Positions 32,534 through 44,287 of a stretch of 64,000 bases of DNA are shown piece after piece. The DNA is taken from assembly GCA_019637855.1 (NCBI GenBank), contig JAHBUX010000001.1, forward strand, positions 271,337 to 335,336, read 5' to 3'. The translations under genes were made by a program, and so were the position numbers. The stretch's first letter is position 1, and each line of letters starts with the position of its first letter. The notes below the pieces were generated by a model. The model searched no databases, was not told the origin of the DNA, and saw nothing but the letters and a program-made list of their open reading frames with translations. This DNA comes from Bdellovibrionales bacterium (GTDB lineage: Bacteria; Bdellovibrionota; Bdellovibrionia; Bdellovibrionales; UBA1609).

Positions 32534-34494
32534 GCCGAAGGTTTTCTTACGTCGACCGGCCCGTGCACGGGCAGAATGATTTTGAACTCGGTACCTTTAC
32601 CCAACTCGGATGACACTAGAATCTCGCCGCCGTGCTTTTGAATCACTCCATAGGAAATGCTCAGACCAAGGCCCGTGCCTGAGCCAAGACCCTTGGTGGT
32701 GAAAAATGGATCGAAGATCTTCTCCACCGTGCTCTTGCTCATGCCCTTGCCGTTGTCGCGGATGCACACTTCCACGCGATCACCAGAAAGTTTTTTGGTG
32801 GCGATTGTAATCTCGCCTTCGTCGTCTATGGCTTGAGCCGCGTTACCCAGCACATTCATAAAGACTTGGTTGAGTTGGCTCGGATAGCAATTGATCTTGG
32901 GAATCTTCCCGAACTGCCTGGTGACCTTGATACGATTCTTCAGCTCACCAGTGAGCAAGCGCAGCGTATTTTCCAAGCCCTCGTGTAAATCCACTTCTTT
33001 GACATGAGCTTCTTCGAGACGCGAAAAGTTCCTTAAGCCCAAAACAATGTCGCGAGTCCGGCGTGCGCCGTCTTCACAAGATGAGATTAGTTTGGGCAGA
33101 TCCTTCATGATGTAGGGTAGATCGGCCTTGTCCTTCTCTTTGTCGAGCTTCTGAGGTTCATGTTCAGCCACATCAATCAAATGAATCAACTTTTGTGAAT
33201 AGTCGCGCAGATGAGTCATGTTGGAATAGATAAAGCCAATGGGATTGTTGAGTTCGTGCGCCACGCCTGCCACCAGCTGACCAAGGCTCGCCATCTTGGC
33301 GGTGTGCACCAGTTTGGCTTGGGTATCGCGAATCTCATTGTTGGCCTTCTCTAACTCTTGGATTTTGTCTTTCAACGCCTTCTGCGAATCAAATGTTCGT
33401 TTCGAAAGATCGTTGAAAGCATCCGCCAAGAGACCGAGCTCAGTTTCATTGGACGTCGGCACTTGCAACAAACCCTTGTCGAAGTCAGCGCGCTCAATGG
33501 CGTTCAGCACATCGTAAATGGGCGTCAGCAGGAGGCGTGAGGCCACAAAACTGAGTACGATAAGGAGCACCACGATAGTTCCGACCACGGAGTAGAAAGC
33601 CAACTTCACGTTTTTCAACACCGCTTTGGCCGCAGACTTTGAAGCACCGAGACCCATCACGAAACTGTTGTCGCCCCACTTCAACTCACGCAGCATCAAG
33701 CGATAAGGTGTGGCGCGAATATTGAGCTCAAAGAAGCCGTCTTCTTTCAAGTGTGGAGAGAAAATATCCGAGCGATAGAGCCCAAGATCGTCGTGAGTAG
33801 CGACCACATTAGGCCTACCCGGCTGAAAAAAGAAGATCTCAGCATTCAACCGGTTCCGGAAGTTTTGCAATACAGCTTCATCCAGCGCAATGGTCTCCTG
33901 CATGTAACCGATCAGTCGGCCATTGGCCCCTTTGATCTTATTGAAGGTCGAAAGTTCCATACGCGTGGCTCGTGGCTTGCGCGAGTCGCCGGTCGCCTCA
34001 GCCACGATGTCGAAGAGCAAAATTTCGTCCTTACCTTCAATAGCTTTAAGCAAGGGTTCATTCAGCTCAACGACACCGGATTCGAGATTGCTCTGACGCT
34101 GCACTTGCCCGTGCTCGTCCTTGTAGAGAGCGATCGTCAAACGCGCGTCGCGATTGAATACCCACACCCGTTGCGCCACAACCGAACTTTTGAACCAGCG
34201 TTTCAGCATCTCGCGCGTTTGCTCGATGTTGTTGGCCCCTAAGTAATACATGAGAGCACGATCGGTGACGACGTGGCGAGCTTCGTCGGTTAGCGAGTTT
34301 TGAAACTCGTTGAGGATCACACTGATCTGGCGGGCATTGCCCAACAGACGTGTGGACAGCTCTTGATCAATGGCTTGCTCGTATTTCACCAATGAATACC
34401 CGGTGATCGCAGCCAATGGCACCAGCGAAAATATCAAAAGCCAGAACACCAAAATGGTGCGAATTGATTTACGGGGCCTCTGCCTCGGCTTCAT
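32530..34494 (-). CDS. Membrane sensor histidine kinase
   Basis: About 654 residues. Two membrane segments (about 15-37 and 297-320) bound a large periplasmic sensor domain; a HAMP-like linker and a coiled coil (KALKDKIQELEKANNEIRDTQ) lead to HisKA with H in GVAHELNNPIG and an ATPase domain with DNGKGM, FTTKGLGSGTGLGLS. It is a two-component kinase of the group that carries no receiver. Start: ATG 34494 or ATG 34506, both inside the end of the anti-sigma-like gene, neither with a strong ribosome site. It is the last gene in the leftward run mreB - sigma-like - anti-sigma-like - this kinase; no regulator gene is adjacent. Confidence 0.92.
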   Translation of the reverse strand: MKPRQRPRKSIRTILVFWLLIFSLVPLAAITGYSLVKYEQAIDQELSTRLLGNARQISVILNEFQNSLTDEARHVVTDRALMYYLGANNIEQTREMLKRWFKSSVVAQRVWVFNRDARLTIALYKDEHGQVQRQSNLESGVVELNEPLLKAIEGKDEILLFDIVAEATGDSRKPRATRMELSTFNKIKGANGRLIGYMQETIALDEAVLQNFRNRLNAEIFFFQPGRPNVVATHDDLGLYRSDIFSPHLKEDGFFELNIRATPYRLMLRELKWGDNSFVMGLGASKSAAKAVLKNVKLAFYSVVGTIVVLLIVLSFVASRLLLTPIYDVLNAIERADFDKGLLQVPTSNETELGLLADAFNDLSKRTFDSQKALKDKIQELEKANNEIRDTQAKLVHTAKMASLGQLVAGVAHELNNPIGFIYSNMTHLRDYSQKLIHLIDVAEHEPQKLDKEKDKADLPYIMKDLPKLISSCEDGARRTRDIVLGLRNFSRLEEAHVKEVDLHEGLENTLRLLTGELKNRIKVTRQFGKIPKINCYPSQLNQVFMNVLGNAAQAIDDEGEITIATKKLSGDRVEVCIRDNGKGMSKSTVEKIFDPFFTTKGLGSGTGLGLSISYGVIQKHGGEILVSSELGKGTEFKIILPVHGPVDVRKPSA

Positions 34495-35653
34495 GTTTTC
34501 CGCCATCCTTCACTGTAAGGATAATGCGGATTTGACCTTCTGGCATCACCCGCGGGTGGCGCTCTTTGCTGATCCGGACTGGACCAAAGGTCTTGAGAAA
34601 GGATTGCAGCTCTGTGTAGTTGGACTCAGGTAGAGAAAAATGGAAGTACGACTCGTCGGAACGTCGCAACCAACCGAGCTCCACGTTACCAGCCGCGCGA
34701 CCACCCAGAGAAACAATCTTATCGCGAACTGCAGGCCATGTGGAATCGAAGCTGTCGACTTCGATTTGTCCGCGCAAGATCGCGCCTTTGCCCGAACCTG
34801 GCCCCAGATCTTTTTTCTCATCGTCCGCGCTGGCTTCATCGACCTTGCGCTTGCGCGGTTCTTTAACGGTGAATTCACGGCTAAGATCATGAATCGGAGT
34901 TTTTGCATCGGCCACTTTGACCGCCTCTGCAGGCGCGGTAGCCGGAGTGGGCGGCGGCGGTGACGGCGGTGTTACGAACGCCGCCGTTGGAACAGGTTTA
35001 GGCGTGGGCGCCGTCACCGAAGGACGACCGAAGAACGGAACGAAAGAGGCCATCGTGTTCAATGCCTGCTCAATCGCCTGCGTCGGCGAGAATGAGGTTT
35101 CCGGTTCTTTCTCTGTAGATACTGGCGGCACGACTGCTGGCTTCTCTGCTTCAGTCACGGCGGTAACGGAATTATGAGCAAGTGGCGGTGGCCCCTCCGC
35201 CGGAGCTGTGACTTTGTCGGTGGCCTGCGCCACCTGCGGAGACGCAAGCGGGCCTTCGGGATGCGCGACCTCTTTGTGATCCTGCTCAGCCAAAATCAAA
35301 TCGCGATGCGTGTCCTGTTGCCAGGGTTTGGTGACGTACAACCCCAAAACAATGGCCAAGGTCATGAAGGTATACGGTAACATACGCCAACCGCGCTGAA
35401 ACGACCACAGCGTCAGAGATTGCAGGCGCTTCTTCCAGGCCGGCTCGAAACCCTCAAGACCATGCAAGAGTGAGTCGGTCACGTGGATTGAGTTCACCGA
35501 TTGCGCGTAGGCCAACCCCTTCTTCAGGTTTTCCAGTTCGCGCTGCGAATCGCGGCAGGTCGACAAATACTCTTCCATGTCGCGGCGGCGATGCTCATCG
35601 AGGGTGCCGCTGGCGTATTCATACAACAGCTCTTGGCACAAAAAGCGCGTCAT
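34469..35653 (-). CDS. Anti-sigma-factor-like membrane protein
   Basis: About 394 residues. The N-terminus (LCQELLYEYASGTLDEHRRR, then DMEEYLSTCRDSQREL) has the shape of the zinc-binding anti-sigma zf-HC2 domain, but the usual HLxxCxxC is YLSTCRDS, so one His and one Cys are missing. One membrane helix follows at about 90-110 (MLPYTFMTLAIVLGLYVT), then a long Pro/Ala/Thr-rich stretch, and a C-terminal domain of about 110 residues that looks like DUF4349-type extracytoplasmic sensors (IEVDSFDSTWPAVRDKIVSLGGRAAGNVE). It lies just downstream of a sigma region-4-like gene, the usual arrangement for an anti-sigma factor. Zinc binding is doubtful. Confidence 0.65.
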   Translation of the reverse strand: MTRFLCQELLYEYASGTLDEHRRRDMEEYLSTCRDSQRELENLKKGLAYAQSVNSIHVTDSLLHGLEGFEPAWKKRLQSLTLWSFQRGWRMLPYTFMTLAIVLGLYVTKPWQQDTHRDLILAEQDHKEVAHPEGPLASPQVAQATDKVTAPAEGPPPLAHNSVTAVTEAEKPAVVPPVSTEKEPETSFSPTQAIEQALNTMASFVPFFGRPSVTAPTPKPVPTAAFVTPPSPPPPTPATAPAEAVKVADAKTPIHDLSREFTVKEPRKRKVDEASADDEKKDLGPGSGKGAILRGQIEVDSFDSTWPAVRDKIVSLGGRAAGNVELGWLRRSDESYFHFSLPESNYTELQSFLKTFGPVRISKERHPRVMPEGQIRIILTVKDGGKHEAEAEAP

Positions 35654-35675
35654 CTTCTTATGTTTGGGTTCAGCG

Positions 35676-36119
35676 TCAGGACTCAATGTATGCACCCAAG
35701 TGACGAAGACCGCGGCCCACACGGTAGCGAACCGTGCCCACGGTGGTTTTTAATCCGGCGGCAATCTCTTGATCCGAAAAGCCTAGAACTTTCGACAACA
35801 AAACCGCTTCGACTTCAATGGGATCGGCCGCGGACTGAAAAGAGATCCATAAGCTTAAGTCGAAGCCACGGGGAAAAGTAAAACCCTTGTCACTGGGCAC
35901 TTCCGACCATGCCCTTGGACCAATTCCCGGCAAACGCGGCTTCCACTTGGCCAACACTTCGATCCATCGCGAACGATGTTCGTCATCTAGCCAACCGTTG
36001 GCTTTGAGTTCGGAGAGAACTTTTAAAGACGCGGAAAAACTCACGCGCTCATCAAGAGCGGTGAAGAAGAAATACTTGGCCACGCTTTCGATTGCCGAAA
36101 TCGCGCCCCCCGCCGGCAC
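35676..36119 (-). CDS. Sigma-70 region-4-like protein
   Basis: A 147-residue protein. The last 50 residues match region 4 of ECF sigma factors (PIEVEAVLLSKVLGFSDQEI, AAGLKTTVGTVRYRVGRGLR, a helix-turn-helix that reads the -35 box). The N-terminal 95 residues do not look like region 2: no core-binding or -10-melting motif is seen. It starts with GTG five bases after the mreB stop with no ribosome site, so it depends on coupling. It may be a half sigma factor, an anti-sigma target or a repressor. An anti-sigma-like gene follows 22 bases downstream. Confidence 0.6.
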   Translation of the reverse strand: MPAGGAISAIESVAKYFFFTALDERVSFSASLKVLSELKANGWLDDEHRSRWIEVLAKWKPRLPGIGPRAWSEVPSDKGFTFPRGFDLSLWISFQSAADPIEVEAVLLSKVLGFSDQEIAAGLKTTVGTVRYRVGRGLRHLGAYIES

Positions 36120-36122
36120 GGA

Positions 36123-38843
<2,721 letters not shown>

Positions 38844-38844
<1 letters not shown>

Positions 38845-39305
38845 TAAAACCTCGCGGTGCGCAGTTCAATCAGCGGAGTTTTCACTGGGCACGCTTGCTT
38901 CCAATCTCTTAATAGTCCAGCCGATTCCGGGTGCTCTTCGATCAACACGCATTGGAAATGCTTGTCACGCGCCCATTTGTAGGTGGTGTCGAGCAGTGCC
39001 TGTGCGCAAGCGGCATCGCTGAAGGCAAAGTGTTCCACCCACAGGGTTTGAGTCAAACCACGCATAAAAATAAATGGCTGCGCCAAGATAAAACCAGTGA
39101 TGTGATTTTCACCGTTGAATGCGCCATAGCTCCAACCCATAGATAGATAGTGATCTAGAGCCTCACCACGCCACCGCGCCGACCAGCTCTGCATCTCACG
39201 CTCCATGGGATCGCTGATTTCACGCTCCAATTGCTCAAGTCCAAAAGCCAGCAAGGCTTCCTTATGCTCAGGCAGCAGAATGCGAATCTCTATGAGATTG
39301 GACAT
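38844..39305 (-). CDS. GNAT-like acetyltransferase domain protein
   Basis: A 153-residue protein with the strand-helix pattern of a GNAT domain: IEIRILLPEHKEALLAFGLEQL, an internal strand MGWSYGAFNGENHITGFILAQPF, and LWVEHFAFSDAACAQALLDTTYKWARDKHFQCVLIEE where motif A would bind acetyl-CoA. The usual Q/RxxGxG/A loop is not clearly present, so acetyl-CoA binding is uncertain. Coupled to glpD by TAGTG overlap. Substrate unknown. Confidence 0.5.
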
Positions 39306-39382
39306 AAATTGCTTGTATCACTCCGAACGTGACGCGCCAAGGAATTCAAACAAGGACGGTCGCGAAAGCCGCTTTCCTTGCA

Positions 39383-39411
39383 TTGCAGGCCAGCTCCCCG
39401 ATTGCTAGGAT
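39383..39411 (+). promoter_or_regulatory. Sigma-70 promoter of the HAD hydrolase gene
   Basis: TTGCAG (39383-39388), 17 bases, TAGGAT (39406-39411), 28 bases before the ATG. Good spacing, fair match. Confidence 0.5.
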
Positions 39412-39439
39412 AGTCCCGCATGAAAAAGGTGAGAGAACT

Positions 39440-40174
39440 ATGACGCCGATGCCGAAAGCCAAACTACAAAAGATCCTCGACGACCTGGAACGCCACCGTC
39501 CGAAGGGTCGTGCCGTGGCCGCCTTCGATGCCGATGGCACTTTGTGGGATACGGATTTGGGCGAAGGACTGTTTAGCTTTCAGATTGAGAACAAACTTGT
39601 TCCACTGCCCGCGGATCCATGGGGCCACTATAACTATTTAAAAGAGCACGTTTCCAATCCAGTGGCCTATTTGTGGTTAGCGCAGATTTGCAAAGACGTG
39701 CCGCTGGCCACTGTGCGCGCTTGGGCCGAAACCAGCGTGGCTTCAAAGCCGCTACCTATCTTCGATGAACAATTGCAAATCATGGAAAAACTGAAACAGC
39801 TGCAGGTCGAGATTTACATCGTCACGGCCTCGATCAAATGGGCTGTAGAACCTGGTGCTCTGCGCCTAGGTCTGACGGCCGACGACGTGATCGGCATCGA
39901 AACCGAAGTGGTAAACGGTGTTGTCGGCGACAAACAAAAAGGCGTGATCACTTATCGTGAAGGCAAATCCGAAGCAATTCTCGCGCGTACCGGAGGACTC
40001 GCACCCTATTTCACCTCAGGCAATACCGAAGGTGACAAATGGTTACTGGAAGGTGCGACCCATCTGCGCTTGGTCATGTCGGCTGCACCCGAGGGTTCGG
40101 AGAACTGGCCCACTGAAAGCCGAATGGTCGCACTCGCTAAGGAGCGCGACTGGCATTGGCATAGATTCCGTTAA
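39440..40174 (+). CDS. HAD-superfamily phosphatase, SerB-like
   Basis: A 244-residue haloacid dehalogenase fold enzyme. Motif I is FDADGTLWDTD (nucleophile Asp, acid Asp), motif II is IVTASIKWAVE, motif III K is in the DKQKGVITYREGKSEAI region and motif IV is SGNTEGDKWLL. The helical cap with W/Y residues sits between motifs I and II, as in phosphoserine or phosphocholine phosphatases. Substrate is unknown. AAAGGTGAG precedes the ATG; frames from further upstream have no ribosome site. It is convergent with pepP. Confidence 0.85.
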   Translation: MTPMPKAKLQKILDDLERHRPKGRAVAAFDADGTLWDTDLGEGLFSFQIENKLVPLPADPWGHYNYLKEHVSNPVAYLWLAQICKDVPLATVRAWAETSVASKPLPIFDEQLQIMEKLKQLQVEIYIVTASIKWAVEPGALRLGLTADDVIGIETEVVNGVVGDKQKGVITYREGKSEAILARTGGLAPYFTSGNTEGDKWLLEGATHLRLVMSAAPEGSENWPTESRMVALAKERDWHWHRFR

Positions 40175-40207
40175 AACCAATCCGCGCGGCGGGGCTAAGC
40201 CACGCGG

Positions 40208-41539
40208 TTATTTGTAGTTCGCACCGACGAGGGCTTCGACTTCGCCTGCATCCTTCGGAACAGCGCGAGTCATGTTTTCATTGCCCTCGGGGGTAACTAA
40301 AATGTCATCCTCGATGCGAATACCAAGACCTTTCAGCTCGTCAGGAACCTTGGAATTGTTGGCGGGGAAATATAGCCCAGGCTCAATGGTCAAAGCCCAA
40401 CCTGCTTCGAGTGGACGTGATTTACCTTGCACCATCAACACACCACTGTCGTGCGTGTCTAGTCCTAACAAATGACTCACCCCGTGCGGATAAAACGGCG
40501 CATGAGCAGCGGCCTTTATGTTTTCTTCCACAGTGCCGGTTAGGATTTTTTCGTCTAGAAGAATCTCTACAGAACCTTCGACAGCGCGCTTTTGTAGATC
40601 CATATGCGGTAACCCCGGCTTCACCATACCGATCAGTTCTTTTTGCAACTGCAATACTTTCTCGTACACGCGTTTATGGGCGGTTGAGAAACGACCGTTC
40701 ACCGGCCAGCAGCGGGTGATATCACCGCTGTACCATTGGTATTCGGCGCCGCAATCAGACAGTAGCACTTGCCCGGACTCAAGAGTGCTCTCGTTAAAAC
40801 GATAATGCAGGGTTGTAGCGTTATTGCCGGTGGCGACAATTCCTCCGTAAGCTTCCGTTGTCGCTCCCCGCTCCATGATCTCTTTTAAAAATACGCCGTG
40901 CAGGTAGCGCTCCGTGATGCCCGGTTTTGTGGCCTTCATCATTTCGATGTGCGCTTCGGCGGAAATCAGAGCCGCTTTGCGCATCATTTCGATTTCAGTT
41001 TCATCTTTGCGCATACGCAATTCACCGACCACCGAATTCGCATCCTCGATCGGCGGCAAGCCCATACCGTAACGCGGACGCCAGCCGCTAATACCCATCA
41101 CCGCTTCGCCAAATAGAACGTCGAACTCTCTATTGCGGAACATGGAATAGTAAATACGCTCGCAACCACGCAGGAGTTCCGGTGCGACTTTGGTGAACTG
41201 CGAATAGGGATAGACGGCATCGTAGCCAAAAACCTGTTTAGCGCCATCCACTCCAAAGCGGAAGCCATCCCAAGTTTCGCGTTCAACGTTTTTCTCACGC
41301 ACGAACATCACTGTCTCAGGAGTTTTGCCCGGACGGAAAACCAAACAGCATTCGGGCTCATCGTAACCGGTAAGGTAGTAAAGATTACTTTCGGGACGAT
41401 AATTGTAGTGCATATCCGCATTGCGGTATTGCTCGGGCCAAGCCGGCAACACTAGCGCACAACCGGGAATCAACGCTCCCAATTGACGGCGGCGCGCTTT
41501 TAACACTTCGGGTGGAACGGCAGACTTACGCATACTCAA
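40208..41539 (-). CDS. pepP: Xaa-Pro aminopeptidase (PepP)
   Basis: A 443-residue M24B metallopeptidase: N-terminal domain with YYLTGYDEPEC (creatinase-like), C-terminal pita-bread domain with the metal ligands in LSDCGAEYQWYSGDITRCWP, HGVSHLLGLDTHDSG and the EPGLYFP and GIRIEDDILVT segments. It removes N-terminal residues next to proline, using two Mn ions, in the cytosol. It is the last gene of the leftward xseA-xseB-ispA-tlyA-lipoprotein operon, 11 bases after the lipoprotein stop. Confidence 0.95.
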   Translation of the reverse strand: MSMRKSAVPPEVLKARRRQLGALIPGCALVLPAWPEQYRNADMHYNYRPESNLYYLTGYDEPECCLVFRPGKTPETVMFVREKNVERETWDGFRFGVDGAKQVFGYDAVYPYSQFTKVAPELLRGCERIYYSMFRNREFDVLFGEAVMGISGWRPRYGMGLPPIEDANSVVGELRMRKDETEIEMMRKAALISAEAHIEMMKATKPGITERYLHGVFLKEIMERGATTEAYGGIVATGNNATTLHYRFNESTLESGQVLLSDCGAEYQWYSGDITRCWPVNGRFSTAHKRVYEKVLQLQKELIGMVKPGLPHMDLQKRAVEGSVEILLDEKILTGTVEENIKAAAHAPFYPHGVSHLLGLDTHDSGVLMVQGKSRPLEAGWALTIEPGLYFPANNSKVPDELKGLGIRIEDDILVTPEGNENMTRAVPKDAGEVEALVGANYK

Positions 41540-41550
41540 AACCTCTCGGT

Positions 41551-42498
41551 TTAAAAACCGTATTTAGAGATCAAACCGGAGGCGGCTTTCGTGCCGGCCG
41601 CCTCACCAAGTTGGATCAAATCTTTTTTCGCTTCAAACTGCATGATGGGAAACGCGCTGGTGTCGACGCTGATCGTCTCTACATTCAGGCGCGACGCCTC
41701 AGTGATGGCGCGTTTCACCTCTTGCCAAAGGATAACATTGTTTACGTTATCCAGTAAGGCGTCTTGGGCCACGGGCATGGCCGAACCAAGCACATTGACC
41801 AGCACAATGATGTTAAATCCCTCGCGCGCCAGCTGCTCGATCGCTTCAGTGGCCTGTGAAGCGCCGGCCATAAAGCTGCCCTGCACTTTGAACAGCGGCG
41901 GATAACCCATACAGCGCTTAAGAGCATCTTTGTAAAGACCGCGGTTTTGCCAGCTCACTACACCTGTGTAAAGGGAACGGGACGGACAGCCGTAGGTAAT
42001 CTTGGAGCGGCCAATATCATCGCGGCCAAAGGCATCATCTAAAAATCCGTCCATAACTTTGATGGTCTCGTCATTGCGGCGAGAGAAGAAGCCCGTCGGA
42101 CGCGGCAGATGCTGCTGCTCCATTTTGTATAGCTTCCATTCCATGTCGTTGACCTGGCCCTTATTGGCAAACAAGGCACCCATCAAAGAGCCCCACTCAA
42201 GGCCAACCACTTTTTCAATCGGAATGCGCTGCTGCTGTAGCGCCTTCAACACTCCCACATGTGCGAATGTCTTAGCTCCACCCGGACCGAGAATCACAGC
42301 AACACGCTTGACCTCTTGCCGGCTGGGAACCGACGCTGCCTCTTGTGGAACCGTAGGCGTAGGCGTGAATGGCCCACCTTTGGCGGGCGCAGTAGGCACG
42401 GTCGTCTCGGGTTTTGACGGTCGGGTTTGGCAACCGCTAATCAACAAGATAGCACTAAGGGCGGCGGCGAGCGTAAACGAAGAACTCTTGATTGCCAT
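41551..42498 (-). CDS. Patatin-like lipoprotein without catalytic Ser and Asp
   Basis: A 315-residue lipoprotein (lipobox LISGC, Cys23) with a Pro/Thr-rich linker. The patatin fold is clear: oxyanion loop GPGGAKTFAHVGVLKAL (71-87), then the nucleophile elbow. There GxSxG reads GLEWG with Glu101 in place of Ser, and the DG[GA] motif is AGA (residues GSFMAGASQATEA). Both dyad members are lost, so lipase activity is not expected. The reading frame is intact and overlaps the tlyA end by 44 bases, AAAGGA being a good ribosome site. It may bind lipid or act as a decoy or regulator. The cell position (outer envelope) is inferred from the lipobox. Confidence 0.8.
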   Translation of the reverse strand: MAIKSSSFTLAAALSAILLISGCQTRPSKPETTVPTAPAKGGPFTPTPTVPQEAASVPSRQEVKRVAVILGPGGAKTFAHVGVLKALQQQRIPIEKVVGLEWGSLMGALFANKGQVNDMEWKLYKMEQQHLPRPTGFFSRRNDETIKVMDGFLDDAFGRDDIGRSKITYGCPSRSLYTGVVSWQNRGLYKDALKRCMGYPPLFKVQGSFMAGASQATEAIEQLAREGFNIIVLVNVLGSAMPVAQDALLDNVNNVILWQEVKRAITEASRLNVETISVDTSAFPIMQFEAKKDLIQLGEAAGTKAASGLISKYGF

Positions 42499-43225
42499 CT
42501 TGTCCTTTCACGGCGCACGGAAAATAATCTTCCTGTGAAAAACCATATTTCGCGAGAGCGCGCAACACTCGTCCCCTAACGTCGTCAAAAAGTGTGACGT
42601 CCATCACGATGCCTTTGCGATTCAAAGCCTCGGCACCGACTTCGAACTGCGGCTTCACCAACGCCAACAGACGCGTATCAAGGGGTAGAAGCTGACCGAG
42701 CGGCGGTAAAACTTGTTCGAGAGAGATAAATGAAACATCGACTACACAGAGATCAACACCTTTATCCACATAGGCCCGCACCGATTCATGCTGTGGAAGA
42801 TCTTTGACGTTCACGCCTTCAAAACTTTGCAACGCCGAGCGGACCTGTAAGCTCGGATGCAACTGCCCATGGCCGACATCAACCCCAGCGATCGCGCCAG
42901 CTCCACGCTGAAGCAAGCAATCACTGAATCCCCCGGTGGAGAGGCCCACATCGAGGATACGCCAGTGCTTCACATCAAGCTTCAAATGATCGAGAGCGGA
43001 CTCGAGCTTCAATCCGCCGCGGGAAACGTATTTAAGTGTGCGTGGCTCAGCCTGAAGGCGAATATCTTCGGCACGGAGCTGGTCGGTTTTGAAACTGGTT
43101 TGCCGAGCGGTTTCCCACTGACCGTTTTTGCGAATCTGCACTTCGCCGGCTTCGATCAACTGCTGGGCCTTACTGCGAGAAGGAGCCAAGCCCAACTCAG
43201 TCAGACGCAGGTCGAGCCGACTCAT
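42455..43225 (-). CDS. tlyA: TlyA-family rRNA methyltransferase
   Basis: A 256-residue protein with an N-terminal S4 RNA-binding domain (RLDLRLTELGLAPSRSKAQQ, LIEAGEV) and a Rossmann methyltransferase with ILDVGLSTGGFSDCLLQRGA, then VDVSFISLEQVLP, ending LVKPQFEVG. TlyA adds 2'-O-methyl groups to 16S and 23S rRNA (C1409 and C1920 positions) and decides capreomycin sensitivity; the old name hemolysin A is misleading. The start overlaps the ispA stop as ATGA. Operon with xse and isp genes is a common order. Confidence 0.92.
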   Translation of the reverse strand: MSRLDLRLTELGLAPSRSKAQQLIEAGEVQIRKNGQWETARQTSFKTDQLRAEDIRLQAEPRTLKYVSRGGLKLESALDHLKLDVKHWRILDVGLSTGGFSDCLLQRGAGAIAGVDVGHGQLHPSLQVRSALQSFEGVNVKDLPQHESVRAYVDKGVDLCVVDVSFISLEQVLPPLGQLLPLDTRLLALVKPQFEVGAEALNRKGIVMDVTLFDDVRGRVLRALAKYGFSQEDYFPCAVKGQDGNQEFFVYARRRP

Positions 43226-44058
43226 ACCCGCTCGCGATTGAGCTGCACCATTCGGCGTAAGCCCCAAGCATCGGGGAAGGACACCAGCGAGTCCAGCGCC
43301 GCCTGGCTGGAGCGCTCAAGACGCTTCAGTGTTTCGGTAATGCCGAGAAGTGATGTGAAACTGATTTTTTCTGGCTTTTCAGGATCGTGGTCTTGTAGGT
43401 CATCGGCCAGCTGAAAGGCCATTCCAAGATGTTCACCGTAGGTGCGAAGAGCGTCAATCTCGCGGGCATCCGCTCCACACAGAACCGCCGCCGCCTCCAC
43501 CGAGACACGAATCAATGCACCGGTTTTGCGTTGGTGAATCTCTGTGAGCAGAGTTTCACCGGGCTGAGCCGACTCGATATCGAGAGCCTGACCACCCACC
43601 ATGCCGCGCGGGCCGGCCGCAGTCGACAGCAACGCCACAGCGGTGGCGGCGTTGGGTGAAGGCGCTTGCGCCAACACACCAAAGGCCATAGTCAGCAAGC
43701 CATCGCCTGCCAGCAAAGCTCCGGCTTCGCCGAACACTTTATGATTGGTCGGCTTACCGCGACGAAGATCATCGTTGTCCATACACGGCAAATCATCATG
43801 AATCAAAGAGTAGGTATGGATCAGTTCAACCGCGGCGGCCAAAGTCAGCGTCAATTCAGGGGGCCTACCGAGAGCTTTGGCCGTAAGCACGGCCAACAGC
43901 GGACGAAAGCGTTTGCCGTCAGAGAAAAAGCTATAAGTCAGACTTTGCCAAAAGCGCTCCAGCTCCGGCAGCGGACAACTGTTCTGATAACGAAAGACCG
44001 AGTGGAAGTAGGTGTCGATAAGTTCCAGTTCGGGTTTAAAGTCCGCCTGAAAACTCAT
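43222..44058 (-). CDS. ispA: Geranyl/farnesyl diphosphate synthase
   Basis: A 278-residue trans-prenyl synthase. The first Asp-rich motif is IHDDLPCMDNDD with RRGKPTNHK after it; the second is LADDLQDHD, followed by EKISFTSLLG. These bind allylic diphosphate and IPP through magnesium. The residues ahead of the first motif (YSLI) fit a short-chain (C15) product. It feeds undecaprenyl phosphate and quinones. ATGA overlaps at both ends, with xseB upstream and tlyA downstream. Confidence 0.92.
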   Translation of the reverse strand: MSFQADFKPELELIDTYFHSVFRYQNSCPLPELERFWQSLTYSFFSDGKRFRPLLAVLTAKALGRPPELTLTLAAAVELIHTYSLIHDDLPCMDNDDLRRGKPTNHKVFGEAGALLAGDGLLTMAFGVLAQAPSPNAATAVALLSTAAGPRGMVGGQALDIESAQPGETLLTEIHQRKTGALIRVSVEAAAVLCGADAREIDALRTYGEHLGMAFQLADDLQDHDPEKPEKISFTSLLGITETLKRLERSSQAALDSLVSFPDAWGLRRMVQLNRERV

Positions 44059-44276
44059 TCTTTAATCTGAAAATCTTCTGTCACAGCCTGACCACCGGCA
44101 TCCACCGACAGAAGCAGTTTCACTTTTTGTTCCGCTTGGGAGAGCTGCGAGTTGCATTCACGTGACAGCTTCACACCCTCTTCGAAAAACTTGAGTGAGT
44201 CTTCCAGGGTCATATCGCCGGACTCCATCTTGGTCACGATCTCCTCGAGGCGGCCTAATTTTTTTTCGAACTCCAT
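44055..44276 (-). CDS. xseB: Exodeoxyribonuclease VII small subunit
   Basis: A 73-residue, two-helix protein with the family pattern FEKKLGRLEEIVTKMESGDM, TLEDSLKFFEEGVKLSRECN. Several copies bind one large subunit to form the single-strand nuclease of DNA repair. It lies 12 bases after xseA, with AAGGAGAAG before the ATG, and its stop overlaps ispA (ATGA). Confidence 0.95.
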   Translation of the reverse strand: MEFEKKLGRLEEIVTKMESGDMTLEDSLKFFEEGVKLSRECNSQLSQAEQKVKLLLSVDAGGQAVTEDFQIKE

Positions 44277-44287
44277 CGTTCTTCTCC

